Below are positions 27,508-36,030 of a DNA stretch of 41,184 bases, piece by piece. Source of the DNA: Reyranella sp. (GTDB lineage Bacteria > Pseudomonadota > Alphaproteobacteria > Reyranellales > Reyranellaceae); NCBI GenBank assembly GCA_022844015.1, contig JALHMO010000048.1, positions 1 to 41,184 on the forward strand. The letters are read 5' to 3'. The stretch's first letter is position 1; every line of letters starts with the position of its first letter. The position numbers were made by a program, and so were the translations under genes. The notes beneath the pieces are model-generated. The model ran no database searches, was not told where the DNA came from, and saw only the letters and a program-made list of their open reading frames with translations.

Positions 27508-28925
27508 CACTGTCGCCGGCGCTGCCATTGGGCATGGAACGTGCCGCCGGGCTCCGGCGCCGGGAAGTCGCGGAAGCGCGTCCAACCGCCGGCCAGCGGC
27601 AGGCTGCCATAACGGCCGTTGGCCCGGCCGAACAGGCCGAGCAGCCGGTTTGCGAGCGCCGTCATGCGACGGTAGAGCCGCGGCCGGCGCGCCAGGAAGC
27701 CCCACAGGGCGAGGCCCTGGCGTACGGCCTTGGGCGTGAGATGACGCTCGAACTCGCGCTCGCGCCAGTGGCGCATCAGGCTGGGCAGGGGAATGCGCAC
27801 CGGGCAGACGCTTTCGCAGCGCCCGCAGAAGGTCGACGCGTTGGGCAGGTTGCTTGCCTCCTCGAGGCCCACGAGCTGCGGCGTCAGCACCGCGCCGATC
27901 GGGCCGGGATAGACCCAGCCGTAGGCATGCCCGCCGATCGCGCCGTAGACCGGGCAATGGTTCATGCAGGCGCCGCAGCGGATGCAGCGCAGCATGTCCT
28001 GCATCTCGGTGCCCAGCACCGATGAGCGGCCGTTGTCGAGGATGACGACGTGATACTGCTCGGGCCCGTCGAGATCGCCCGCTCGCTTCGGCCCCGTGTT
28101 GAGCGTGGTGTACGACGACGATTCCTGGCCGGTCGCCGAGCGCGCCAGCACGCGCAGCAGGACGGCGGCATCCTCGAGCGTCGGGATCACCTTCTCGATG
28201 CTGGCCAGCACGATGTGCATGCGCGGCAAGGTGTTGGAGAGGTCGGCATTGCCCTCGTTGGTGATCAGCATCGACGAGCCGGTCTCGGCGACCAGGAAAT
28301 TGGCGCCGGTCAGCCCGACGTCGGCGTCGAGGAATTTCTGGCGCAGGATATGTCGCGCCTCGGCCACCAGATCGTTGCGTTCGGTCAGCCGCTTGGTGAA
28401 GCCGAGCTTGCCGTGATGCTCGAGAAAGGTGTCGGCGACCTGATCCTTGGTGAGATGCACCGCCGGCGCGATGATGTGGCTGGGCGGCTCGCGGCGGAGC
28501 TGGATGATGTACTCGCCGAGATCGGTCTCGATCGGCGCGATGCCCAATGCCTCGAGATGATCGTTGAGCGCGATCTCCTCGGCGACCATCGACTTCGACT
28601 TGGCGACGGTCCGGGCGCCGATGCTGCGGCAAAGCTCGCCGATGATGCGCCGTGCATCCTCGGCGGTGGGCGCCCAATGGACCTGGCCGCCCAGCGCCGT
28701 CACCTTGCGCTCGAACTCCTCGAGGTAGAAGTCGAGATTGGCCAGCGCGTGATTCTTGATGTCGCGTGCACGGTCGCGCAGGGCCTCGAACTCGGGCAGC
28801 CGTTCGGCCGCCTGGCGCCGGCGCTCCGAGAAGCCGACCTTCAGCTTGCCGAGCGAATCCTGCAGGTTCGGATCGGCGAGGGCCGCGCCGACATTGCCCT
28901 TGAAATCGTGCGCGGTGGATTGCAT
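27507..28925 (-). CDS. lutB: Lactate utilisation iron-sulfur protein B
   Basis: The 472-residue iron-sulfur and LUD-domain subunit of LutABC, near the length of Bacillus LutB. The N-terminal LUD-like half contains AKSKSMVAEEIALN and GANFLVAETGSSMLITNEGN. Two ferredoxin-type clusters follow: CIRCGACMNHCP and CGRCESVCPVRIP. Its start shares one base with the lutA stop (TGATG), indicating tight coupling. The basic C-terminal tail is typical of the family. Confidence 0.95.
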   Translation of the reverse strand: MQSTAHDFKGNVGAALADPNLQDSLGKLKVGFSERRRQAAERLPEFEALRDRARDIKNHALANLDFYLEEFERKVTALGGQVHWAPTAEDARRIIGELCRSIGARTVAKSKSMVAEEIALNDHLEALGIAPIETDLGEYIIQLRREPPSHIIAPAVHLTKDQVADTFLEHHGKLGFTKRLTERNDLVAEARHILRQKFLDADVGLTGANFLVAETGSSMLITNEGNADLSNTLPRMHIVLASIEKVIPTLEDAAVLLRVLARSATGQESSSYTTLNTGPKRAGDLDGPEQYHVVILDNGRSSVLGTEMQDMLRCIRCGACMNHCPVYGAIGGHAYGWVYPGPIGAVLTPQLVGLEEASNLPNASTFCGRCESVCPVRIPLPSLMRHWREREFERHLTPKAVRQGLALWGFLARRPRLYRRMTALANRLLGLFGRANGRYGSLPLAGGWTRFRDFPAPEPGGTFHAQWQRRRQ

Positions 28926-29767
28926 CAGCCCGTGCCCCGGACGGGCTCGCCGATCGAGGCGTTGTCGCCCATGTCCGCAAGCACCTCGGCGATATGCCGC
29001 ACCCGTACCGCGCTGCCATCGCGCTGCAGCTTGCCCGCCATGTTCATCAGGCAGCCGAGATCGCCGGCGAGCAAGGTGTCGGCTCCGGTGGCGGCGATGT
29101 CGGCGGTCTTCTCGCTGACCATGGCGTTGGAGATATCGGGGTACTTCACGCAGAAGGTGCCGCCGAACCCGCAGCAGACTTCCGGCGACGTCATCTCGCT
29201 CATCCGCAGGCCGGCGACCGAGCCGAGCAGGCGGCGCGGCTGGCGCTTCACGCCGAGCTCGCGCAGGCCCGAGCAGGAATCGTGATAGGTCGCGACGCCA
29301 GCGTAGCGCGCGGTGACCCGGGTGACGCCGAGCACGTCGACGAGGAACGAGATCAGCTCGTAGCTGCGGCCGGCCAAGCGTTCGGCGCGCGCCTTCATGG
29401 CAGGGTCGTCGTCGAACAGTCCCGGGTAGTGATGGCTGAGCATGGCGCCGCACGATCCCGATGGCGCCACGACGGCATCATAGCTCTCGAAGGCGTCGAT
29501 GACCTGCCGGGCGATGTCGCGCGTCGTGACGCGATCGCCGGAGTTGTACGCCGGCTGGCCGCAGCACACCTGAAGCGGCGGGACCTCGACCGAGCATCCC
29601 GCTTCCTCGAGAAGCTTCACGGCTGCAAAGCCGACGGACGGGCGAAAAAGGTCGACAAGGCAAGTGACGAACAACGCGACCCGGCGCGGCGGCGCACCCG
29701 AACAGGACGGTGACTTGGACACGCCGGGCAGATTGGCAGCGGCTCGAATCTCCTGCAATGGGGCCAT
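28925..29767 (-). CDS. lutA: Lactate utilisation protein A (CCG-domain Fe-S protein)
   Basis: First gene of lutABC. Two CCG domains are visible: [15 protein letters not shown] and [16 protein letters not shown], and the protein opens with [18 protein letters not shown], the normal start of LutA after about 28 extra residues. That extra N-terminus suggests the real start may be the GTG at 29722 rather than the ATG at 29767. No lactate permease or GntR-type regulator is beside it. By family knowledge the complex oxidises L-lactate to pyruvate. Confidence 0.93.
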   Translation of the reverse strand: MAPLQEIRAAANLPGVSKSPSCSGAPPRRVALFVTCLVDLFRPSVGFAAVKLLEEAGCSVEVPPLQVCCGQPAYNSGDRVTTRDIARQVIDAFESYDAVVAPSGSCGAMLSHHYPGLFDDDPAMKARAERLAGRSYELISFLVDVLGVTRVTARYAGVATYHDSCSGLRELGVKRQPRRLLGSVAGLRMSEMTSPEVCCGFGGTFCVKYPDISNAMVSEKTADIAATGADTLLAGDLGCLMNMAGKLQRDGSAVRVRHIAEVLADMGDNASIGEPVRGTG

Positions 29768-29797
29768 TGTCGAGAATCGACCATGATTGGAGCCTTG

Positions 29798-30219
29798 ATG
29801 CTACCCGACATTTTCGACCGCTTTCGCCTCGCCGACCGAACCGCCCTGGTCACCGGAGCTCGCCGCGAGATTGGCCGCGCCATCGCGCTTGCCCTGGCAG
29901 CCGCCGGAGCGCGCTTGGCGATCCACCATGCCGACACCGGGCAGGAGGCAGCCGATGCCGACCGCGTGGTGCGGGAGATCGAGGAGGGAGGCGGCGTGGC
30001 GCGCGCCTTCGGCCAGGACTTTGCGCTGGAGGATGCGGGGGTCGCCTGGCCGCGGCCGTCAGCGCGTGGTCGCCTGTCGGGCAGGTACAGCGCATCCCGG
30101 CCGGCCGGCTTGGCCGACCCGACGATCTCGTCGGAGCGGCGCTGCTGCTGTGCTCGGACGCGGGCGCCTACATCAACGGCGTCAATCTCTACGTCGATGG
30201 CGGCCGGTCGATTGCGTAG
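29798..30219 (+). pseudogene. Short-chain dehydrogenase/reductase remnant with internal deletion and frameshift
   Basis: The first ~80 codons (frame of 29798) encode an SDR N-terminus: [19 protein letters not shown] with the nucleotide-binding TGxxxxxG. From about 30040 the homology continues in another frame as [19 protein letters not shown] and [11 protein letters not shown] to a stop at 30219, the standard SDR C-terminus. About 110 codons between them, including the NAG segment and the catalytic Ser and Tyr-x3-Lys, are missing. The enzyme cannot be active. An earlier in-frame ATG exists at 29783. Divergent from lutA. Confidence 0.85.
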
Positions 30220-30241
30220 CCGCGTAGGTTATGCGTCTTCC

Positions 30242-30293
30242 GGACCGCGTCTCGCTCATTCGAGCTCATGAGCGAGCGAGACGCTCGCGGTCC
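30242..30293. repeat. Long inverted repeat between the SDR remnant and mltA
   Basis: GGACCGCGTCTCGCTC (30242-30257) pairs with the 20-base arm at 30274-30293, which is the same sequence inverted with four extra bases. A small GAGCTC lies in the loop. It separates two convergent genes and could form a stem in either transcript, but there is no T-run. Confidence 0.55.
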
Positions 30294-30322
30294 GCAAGAC
30301 CATGAACTCGCGCAGTCTCGCC

Positions 30323-31426
30323 CTAGTTCTTGTTGGGGACGAGAACGATCGCCCGACCCTCGCTGTTCATGCGCCCCGCCCAGTCGGCCGCCTGCGGCCC
30401 GCTGCCGAAAAAGACGTCTCCGCGCGCCGGCCCGACGATCGCCGCGCCAGTGTCCTGGGCGATGGTCAGGCGGCGATAGGGCTCGGTCGCACCCGGCTTC
30501 CGTGCCACCGGCCGCACGGTATCGATCCAGATCGGCGTGCCGTAGGGCGTGAGCGACGTGTCGACAGCCAGGCTGCGCTGTGCCGTCAACGGCACGCCTT
30601 CGGCGCCGGTTACGCTCGCTGTCCTGGTATCCCTGAAGAAGATATAGCGCTCGTTCTTGCGCATCACGTCGCGCGCCTGCTGGGGGTTGCGCTTGAGCCA
30701 GTCGCGGATCGCGGGCCACGTGGCGTTGCCCTTGCTCAACACGCTCATCTCGATCAGCACATTGCCGATCGCGGTATAGGGCCGGTTGTTCGAGCCGTCG
30801 AAGCCGAGCGTGAGGGTGCCGCCTTCGGCAAGATGCACGCGCCCGCTGCCCTGTACCTGCACCTCGAACAGGGAGACCGGATCCTGCACCCAGGCGATCT
30901 CCAACCCTTGTCCCTTCAAGGCACCCTGCTCGATCTCGGCGCGGGTGTAGTAGGGCTTGGCAGTGAGATCCGATGGCCGGCGATAGACCGGCACCGTGAA
31001 CAGGCGCGACGGCGCGCGGCTGCCTCGCATGTCGGGCTCGAAGTAGCCGGTGAACTTGCCGGGTGCCTGGACGATCAGCGGCCGGAAGTTGCCTTCGAAA
31101 AACAGGCGTGCCGCCCGGTCGTCTCCCGACCTCACGGCGCCCGCGGCATCGCAGATGCGCGTCCATTCGGCCGGCGCGACGGTCTTGGTGCCACCGTCGG
31201 TCGCGATCCTTGTCTCTGGCCTGCTCGTGAGCTTGGGGCAGGAGCGCCGGAACGCGACCAGCGCCTCGGCATGCCGGTCGCTCGCCCACCCGCTGATCTC
31301 GTTGAAGGAAATCGGCGCCATGGCTACCCGACGCTCGCTCGCTCCGCCTACGCTGCCGGCACAAGCAGCCAGGAACCCGGCGGCGGCCAGACAGGCCACC
31401 CCGCCGGGCAAGACGGTCCAGCGCAT
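30323..31426 (-). CDS. mltA: Membrane-bound lytic murein transglycosylase A
   Basis: A lipoprotein that cleaves the glycan strands of peptidoglycan with 1,6-anhydro product formation. It has 367 residues. The signal peptide ends in LAAC with C22 as lipidation site. The MltA domain shows GKFTGYFEPDMRGSR and QVQGSGRVHLAEG; the C-terminal 3D domain shows TIAQDTGAAIVGPARGDVFFG with its two aspartates (D325, D337). Follows the Tim44-like gene by 16 bases, an arrangement common in alphaproteobacteria. Confidence 0.95.
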   Translation of the reverse strand: MRWTVLPGGVACLAAAGFLAACAGSVGGASERRVAMAPISFNEISGWASDRHAEALVAFRRSCPKLTSRPETRIATDGGTKTVAPAEWTRICDAAGAVRSGDDRAARLFFEGNFRPLIVQAPGKFTGYFEPDMRGSRAPSRLFTVPVYRRPSDLTAKPYYTRAEIEQGALKGQGLEIAWVQDPVSLFEVQVQGSGRVHLAEGGTLTLGFDGSNNRPYTAIGNVLIEMSVLSKGNATWPAIRDWLKRNPQQARDVMRKNERYIFFRDTRTASVTGAEGVPLTAQRSLAVDTSLTPYGTPIWIDTVRPVARKPGATEPYRRLTIAQDTGAAIVGPARGDVFFGSGPQAADWAGRMNSEGRAIVLVPNKN

Positions 31427-31442
31427 GATCGGAGGGCCCTCG

Positions 31443-32177
31443 TCAGCCTTCGCTTTCGGTCTTGGCCAGCACCCAGTTGGGATCGGTCGACGTCGTGTCG
31501 CGGCGGAACGTCCAGAGGTCCACGACCTTCTGAACCTCGTTGGGATTGCCGTCGACGATCTGGCCCTCGGCGTTGCGCACGACGTTGATCTGCTCGCTGA
31601 CGAAGCGAACGGTAACCAGGGCGTTGCTGCCCTGCGTCGCGGCGGCCGAGATATCGGAGGCCTCGAACCCGATCAGCGTCGTCTCGGCCGTCTCCTGGCG
31701 TTCCGCACGGCCGCGGATGGCCGCCTCGAAGCTGGCATAGGTCGGGCCATCGAGCAGAGGACGCAGCGCGCCGACATCGCCCTTGGCGAAGGCCTCGACG
31801 ATGGTCGTGAAGGCCGAGCGCGCGCCGGCGCAGAAAGCCATCGGCTCGAAGGTCGGATCGGCAGCCCGGATCGCGGCGACGCCGGTCGCAGCCGTGGGCA
31901 ACACCGTGGCGCGAATACCGCCCGGCCCGGTCGCCGACGTGGAAGGGCGCGGCGCGTTGGCGGTCGGCAGCGACACGACATTGTCGTTTCCGTTCTGGCC
32001 GGCCTGTTGCGGCGCATCGCCGCCACGTGTCGAAGGCGTCGGCGGGGTCGGCGGCGTGAATGGATCGCGCGCCGGCGGACGCTCGTTGCCGGTGCGCTTG
32101 CCGAGCACGGACCGCAGCCGCAGGATCAGAAAGACGGCGACCAGTCCGATGAGGATTATGTCGTAGTTGTTGCCCAC
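31443..32177 (-). CDS. Tim44-like domain protein (TimA-type putative adaptor)
   Basis: A 244-residue protein with an N-terminal membrane anchor (IILIGLVAVFLILRLRSVLG), a Pro/Thr-rich linker (about 35-90) and a C-terminal Tim44-like domain (FCAGARSAFTTIVEAFAKGD, LDGPTYASFEAAI, VVDLWTFRRD). Related to the mitochondrial import motor subunit Tim44; in alphaproteobacteria this gene is regularly paired with mltA. Its bacterial role is not settled. Confidence 0.9.
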   Translation of the reverse strand: MGNNYDIILIGLVAVFLILRLRSVLGKRTGNERPPARDPFTPPTPPTPSTRGGDAPQQAGQNGNDNVVSLPTANAPRPSTSATGPGGIRATVLPTAATGVAAIRAADPTFEPMAFCAGARSAFTTIVEAFAKGDVGALRPLLDGPTYASFEAAIRGRAERQETAETTLIGFEASDISAAATQGSNALVTVRFVSEQINVVRNAEGQIVDGNPNEVQKVVDLWTFRRDTTSTDPNWVLAKTESEG

Positions 32178-32279
32178 GATGGCGCTCCGCCAACCCGTTC
32201 CCGACTATCCGGAAAATACATAGGCTGCGAATGGGGAAAGGGCAAGGCAACCCGACCGGGCGGCTGGGCCCCCGTCGGA

Positions 32280-33635
32280 TCAGGCCAGGACCACGATATC
32301 GACCGGATCAGCGACCCCGGACACCGTTCGAGCCGGCCGTCGTTCGCGTGCTTGGGGCGGGGCGTAGCCCTGCTGCCCGGCCAGCGCGTAGGTCGCGGCA
32401 TCGGTGACGGCCCGGGTTTTTTCTTCCTTGTTGTGCTTCTCGAGCTTGGCGGCGAAGTTCACGGCGTCGCCGATCACGGTGAATTCCAGTCGCTCCCCGT
32501 CGCCTACCGCGCCGAACACCACGCGGCCCGACGCCACGGCGAGCCCGATCGAGAGGGGCGCCAGCCCGGCGGACTTGCGCTCCTCGGTCCAATTGTCGGC
32601 CGCCTCGAGCACGGCATCGGCCGCCCGCAAGGCGTCGGCCGCGGCCGTGGCCGACGGCGCCACGGCACCGAACGACGCCAGGATGCCGTCGCCCAGGAAC
32701 TTGTCGATGCTGCCGCCGTGGCGGGCGATCAACGGGCAGACGCGCCCCTGGTAATCCTGCAGCACCTTCATGACGTCCCCGGGCGGCAGCTCCGTCGACA
32801 GGCGCGTGAAGCCGCGCAGGTCGACGGTCAAGATGGCGACGTCGCGCAACTCACCTTCGCCGGCCCTGATCGACATCGCGGCGCTGCGAATGCGGCTGGC
32901 GACGCCGGGATCGAAAAAGCGCGACAGGTCGCGCGCCGCGGCGCCCTCCGCGACCGATCGCACCAGGAGATTGCGCGCCCGGGCAATGGCGATCGCCAAC
33001 ACCGCGGTGGTGAGCAGGATCGCCAGTACCTTGCTGATCTCCGCGTGGAACAGAAGGGCGTTCGAGCCCATGTACTCGACGAAATCGTCGGTGACGTTGG
33101 GCGGGCCGCCGCGGCCTCCCAAGGCATAGAGGACCAGGGCAACCCAGCCCGCCGCCGCCGCAACACCGGTGATGATGACGAAGCGCGCCTCGAAGCGCAG
33201 CGCGCGCAACGCAATGAAGAGGAAGATGAAGATCAGCGTCGGCGCCTTGAGATAGAACACCGCCGGCTGCGCGAACGTGTAGTGGAAGGAGTAGATGAGC
33301 GCCATGAACAGGCCGACATCGACGACCACGGAGAGGTGGAGGAGCCACTCCGGCAGGCGGCGCAGGTAAGCCAATCCGAGGCGGATCGCGGCAAACACGG
33401 CGTAGAGCGCGAACACTTCCGATTCGAACGAGTAGTCCTCCTGCACGACGCCCGCCGGCATCGAGGTGGTCTCGTAGGCGGTCGCCAGCAGGACGATCAG
33501 CGCGAGCTGGGCCCAACCGATCAGGATCTCGCTGTGCTCCTGCTGCCGCCGGATGGTCTCGCGAACGCGCTCGGGGAGCGCGTCGAGGCGGCCGCCCTCG
33601 AACAGCCAGTTGCGCAGGCGGGTCAGGATCGACAT
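32280..33635 (-). CDS. Membrane-bound class III adenylate/guanylate cyclase
   Basis: A 451-residue cyclase. The N-terminal half has five or six hydrophobic helices between about 37 and 220. The C-terminal catalytic domain has the metal-binding aspartates D272 (LTVDLRGFTRLS) and D316 (KFLGDGILASFG), candidate base-selecting residues K312 and T386 (EFTVIGDAVN), and N393 for the transition state. The usual arginine four residues later (NxxAR) is lysine here (K397 in NFAAKLEK). T386 suggests a class IIIb adenylate cyclase, but activity is not certain because of K397. The start at 33635 overlaps the upstream methyltransferase by 13 bases, so coupled expression is likely. Confidence 0.9.
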   Translation of the reverse strand: MSILTRLRNWLFEGGRLDALPERVRETIRRQQEHSEILIGWAQLALIVLLATAYETTSMPAGVVQEDYSFESEVFALYAVFAAIRLGLAYLRRLPEWLLHLSVVVDVGLFMALIYSFHYTFAQPAVFYLKAPTLIFIFLFIALRALRFEARFVIITGVAAAAGWVALVLYALGGRGGPPNVTDDFVEYMGSNALLFHAEISKVLAILLTTAVLAIAIARARNLLVRSVAEGAAARDLSRFFDPGVASRIRSAAMSIRAGEGELRDVAILTVDLRGFTRLSTELPPGDVMKVLQDYQGRVCPLIARHGGSIDKFLGDGILASFGAVAPSATAAADALRAADAVLEAADNWTEERKSAGLAPLSIGLAVASGRVVFGAVGDGERLEFTVIGDAVNFAAKLEKHNKEEKTRAVTDAATYALAGQQGYAPPQARERRPARTVSGVADPVDIVVLA

Positions 33636-34465
33636 TTTTCCAGCCACAGGCTGGCGGCGATGGCGTCGGGCAGCCGGGGCAGGCGCGGCACGACCGAGCT
33701 CGACAATCGATCGGCGAGCCGTCGCTCGACCCAGGCGCTCGAGAACACCGGGCGGTAGGCGCCGCTCGCCAGCAGCGGCGCGATACCCTGCTGCTCGTTG
33801 TAGGCGCGCCAGCCCCAGATCGACGGGTAGTCGAAGGGCAGGAAGACGTCGTGAATGTGCACCAGCGCGCCGGACGGCAGGCTGGGGAGGACCCGGTTGA
33901 GCAGGATATCGACATCGCTGCCGGGCATCAGGATGTGGCTCGAGTCGATGAACAGCAGGTCGCCCGGGGCGAGGTCGTCGAACAGGCCAAGCGGCGCCGC
34001 CTGGAGGGTCGACGCCACGATGCGCACCCCCGGCAGGTCGGCGATGTCGGCGCGCGGCGCGGGATCGATCGCCACGATCTCGCCCATCCCGCCGTGGGCG
34101 CTCGCCAGCACGCGGGTCGAATGGCCGGAGCCGACCTCGATGATGCGTCGGGGCTTGCGCTCGCGGACCAGGGTGTAGGCCACGGCCCCGTCGAGGGACG
34201 GGAACCACGATTGCTCGAACAGGGCTTTCCTGGCCTCCAGCGCCGCGGCATTCGCATCGACTGCGTCGAGGACGGCGCGGAACGCCTCGGCGTGCCGCTC
34301 GAAGAGCGCCTCGATTGCGGGGTAGGGCGGCTGGGCGCCCGGCGGCGGCAGCAGCGGCGCGTAGCGATGCGGGATGAACCAGCCGCCCGGCTTCATGCCG
34401 AGCACCGTGGGCAGGCCGAGCTTGAGCCGTCGCCAGCGGCCACGCAGGCTAGACGAGGCTGTCAT
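33623..34465 (-). CDS. Class I SAM-dependent methyltransferase (Methyltransf_24-like)
   Basis: A 280-residue methyltransferase. The core begins RRIIEVGSGHSTRVLA, a motif I with the GSGHST seen in the Methyltransf_24 group. IVAIDPAPRADIA supplies the acidic residue, and GDLLFIDSSHIL and ALVHIHDVFLPFDYP are later core strands with the characteristic SSH and HD. This group often sits in surface-glycan or small-molecule loci, but the target here is unknown. ATG 34465 is preferred over a TTG two codons upstream. The 3' end overlaps the cyclase start. Confidence 0.87.
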   Translation of the reverse strand: MTASSSLRGRWRRLKLGLPTVLGMKPGGWFIPHRYAPLLPPPGAQPPYPAIEALFERHAEAFRAVLDAVDANAAALEARKALFEQSWFPSLDGAVAYTLVRERKPRRIIEVGSGHSTRVLASAHGGMGEIVAIDPAPRADIADLPGVRIVASTLQAAPLGLFDDLAPGDLLFIDSSHILMPGSDVDILLNRVLPSLPSGALVHIHDVFLPFDYPSIWGWRAYNEQQGIAPLLASGAYRPVFSSAWVERRLADRLSSSVVPRLPRLPDAIAASLWLEKCRS

Positions 34466-34487
34466 GGACAACGACTCATGGCGGGAC

Positions 34488-35333
34488 CTAGGGACTGAGC
34501 GTCAAACCTTCATGAGCGACCAGAATGCGCGGCAGGCCGTTGGGCGCCCTGCCGGGCCGGGCGAGAGCCGCTTCGCGCGCGACTCCGTCCATGAAGGCAT
34601 CGTCGTGGTTGGGGTCGTGATGGAAGATGGCGAGGGTGCCCACTCCCGCAGCGTCGGCGATTCGCACACCTTCCTGCCACGTCGAGTGACCCCAGCCGCG
34701 ATAGCGTTCATATTCTGCGTCGGTATAGCTCGAATCGTAAATCATGACATCGGCGCCGCGGCACAGTTCGACGATTGTGCGGTCCGGCCCGTTCCCGCGA
34801 TGCTCGGTATCGGTGATGTAGCAGATCGATTTGCCGCCGAACGCCACGCGATAGCCGGTCGCACCATTGGGGTGGTTGAGCGGGGCGGTGTGCATGGTCA
34901 CCTCGCCGCAGCTCAGCTTGTCGCCCGCCTGGAACTCCTTGAACTCCACGCGCGCCTGGAAGACGTCGAGCGACACCGGGTAGAGCGGCGCCTGCATCAG
35001 GTTGCTCACGACCTTCTTCAGCGTATAGGGCGCTTCCAGATGGCCGGCCCACATGCGTACCGAGTTGCGCCTCTCGAACAGCGGCGCGAAGAAGGTGAGT
35101 CCCGAGATGTGATCGAGATGGGTGTGCGTGAAATAGATGTCCAGATCGATCGGCACCTGGCGGGCGAGCTCGAGGCCCAAGGTGCGGATACCGGTTCCCG
35201 CGTCGAAAATCAGGCGCCTGCCGCCAGCGGTGACCTCCAGGCAGGAGGTGTTGCCGCCGTAGCGGACATACTCGGCTCCGGGACAGGAGATCGAACCCCG
35301 TACGCCCCAGAAGCGAACTTTCAGGCCACCCAA
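34488..35333 (-). CDS. Metallo-beta-lactamase-fold hydrolase
   Basis: A 281-residue MBL-fold enzyme. It opens KVRFWGVRGSISCPG and RYGGNTSCLEV, then LIFDAGTGIR and the metal-binding HTHLDH (70-75), with later ligands in APLNHPNG, ITDTEH, DSSYTD and HDPNHDD. The pattern resembles cyclic-nucleotide phosphodiesterase, RNase Z-like or PhnP-type MBL proteins. An adjacent nucleotide cyclase makes a phosphodiesterase role tempting, but this is only inference. The start is a TTG at 35333 with AAGGAG about 9 bases before it; no ATG or GTG fits the N-terminus. Confidence 0.9.
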   Translation of the reverse strand: MGGLKVRFWGVRGSISCPGAEYVRYGGNTSCLEVTAGGRRLIFDAGTGIRTLGLELARQVPIDLDIYFTHTHLDHISGLTFFAPLFERRNSVRMWAGHLEAPYTLKKVVSNLMQAPLYPVSLDVFQARVEFKEFQAGDKLSCGEVTMHTAPLNHPNGATGYRVAFGGKSICYITDTEHRGNGPDRTIVELCRGADVMIYDSSYTDAEYERYRGWGHSTWQEGVRIADAAGVGTLAIFHHDPNHDDAFMDGVAREAALARPGRAPNGLPRILVAHEGLTLSP

Positions 35334-35536
35334 GCGCGCAGTCTCCTTCCCGGCACAGAGTCCACGGACGAGCGGCTCGCGTCAACCGAGCCCGCCTGGC
35401 TATTATTGCAGCCGCCCTCCCGCCTCGTCCCGTGGCCGACTCCTGCCAGGCGCCTCACGGACAAGTTTACCGCTGCCTGCGACTTCGGGGATCCGGGCGC
35501 GTTGCCTGCCGAGCCAATCGGAGCAATACTTCTGCT

Positions 35537-35908
35537 ATGGAAATCGAGAACCAAGCCGCCGGAGCAGCGATAGTTCCTCTGCCGATGCGTCGGGCAAAAT
35601 TCGCCATCGGCCAGGTGGTGAAGCATCGCATTTACCCCTTCCGGGGCGTCATCTTCGACGTCGATCCGGTGTTCTCGAACACCGAGGAATGGCTTGCCCA
35701 GATTCCCGAGGAGGTCCGGCCGCGACGCGACCAGCCATTCTACCACCTGCTCGCGGAGAATGCGCAGAACACCTACGTCGCCTACGTCTCGGAGCAGAAC
35801 CTGCTGCCTGACGAGACGGGCAAGCCGGTGTCGCATCCCCAGGTACCGCACTTCTTCAAGGAGCTGAAGCGCGGACACTATGTCTCGCGTGATCGCGCCC
35901 TGAACTGA
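35537..35908 (+). CDS. hspQ: Heat shock protein HspQ (YccV-like, hemimethylated-DNA-binding fold)
   Basis: A 123-residue protein. The conserved core runs from AKFAIGQVVKHRIYPFRGV through VIFDVDPVF, QPFYHLLAENAQNTYVAYV and SEQNLL. In enterobacteria HspQ modulates Lon and takes part in heat-shock responses. The start could be the ATG at 35537 or the in-frame ATG at 35585, next to the conserved core. Divergent from the MBL gene across about 200 bases. Confidence 0.9.
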   Translation: MEIENQAAGAAIVPLPMRRAKFAIGQVVKHRIYPFRGVIFDVDPVFSNTEEWLAQIPEEVRPRRDQPFYHLLAENAQNTYVAYVSEQNLLPDETGKPVSHPQVPHFFKELKRGHYVSRDRALN

Positions 35909-35965
35909 TCCTTTGCCGGGAGGGCGACGTCACAACGGGGCTGGCTGCGCCCACGCTCATATCTT

Positions 35966-35993
35966 GTCATCCTGGCGCTGCGCTCAGGACGAC
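35966..35993. repeat. Intergenic inverted repeat between convergent hspQ and the binding-protein gene
   Basis: GTCATCCTG (35966-35974) pairs with CAGGACGAC (35985-35993) with one mismatch around a GC-rich loop. The TCATCCTG element resembles the arms of the 120-bp repeat. It may end either transcript, though there is no T-run. Confidence 0.5.
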
Positions 35994-36030
35994 AGACAGG
36001 GCGCGGAAAGCAGCGACCCGTCTGCTGTGA

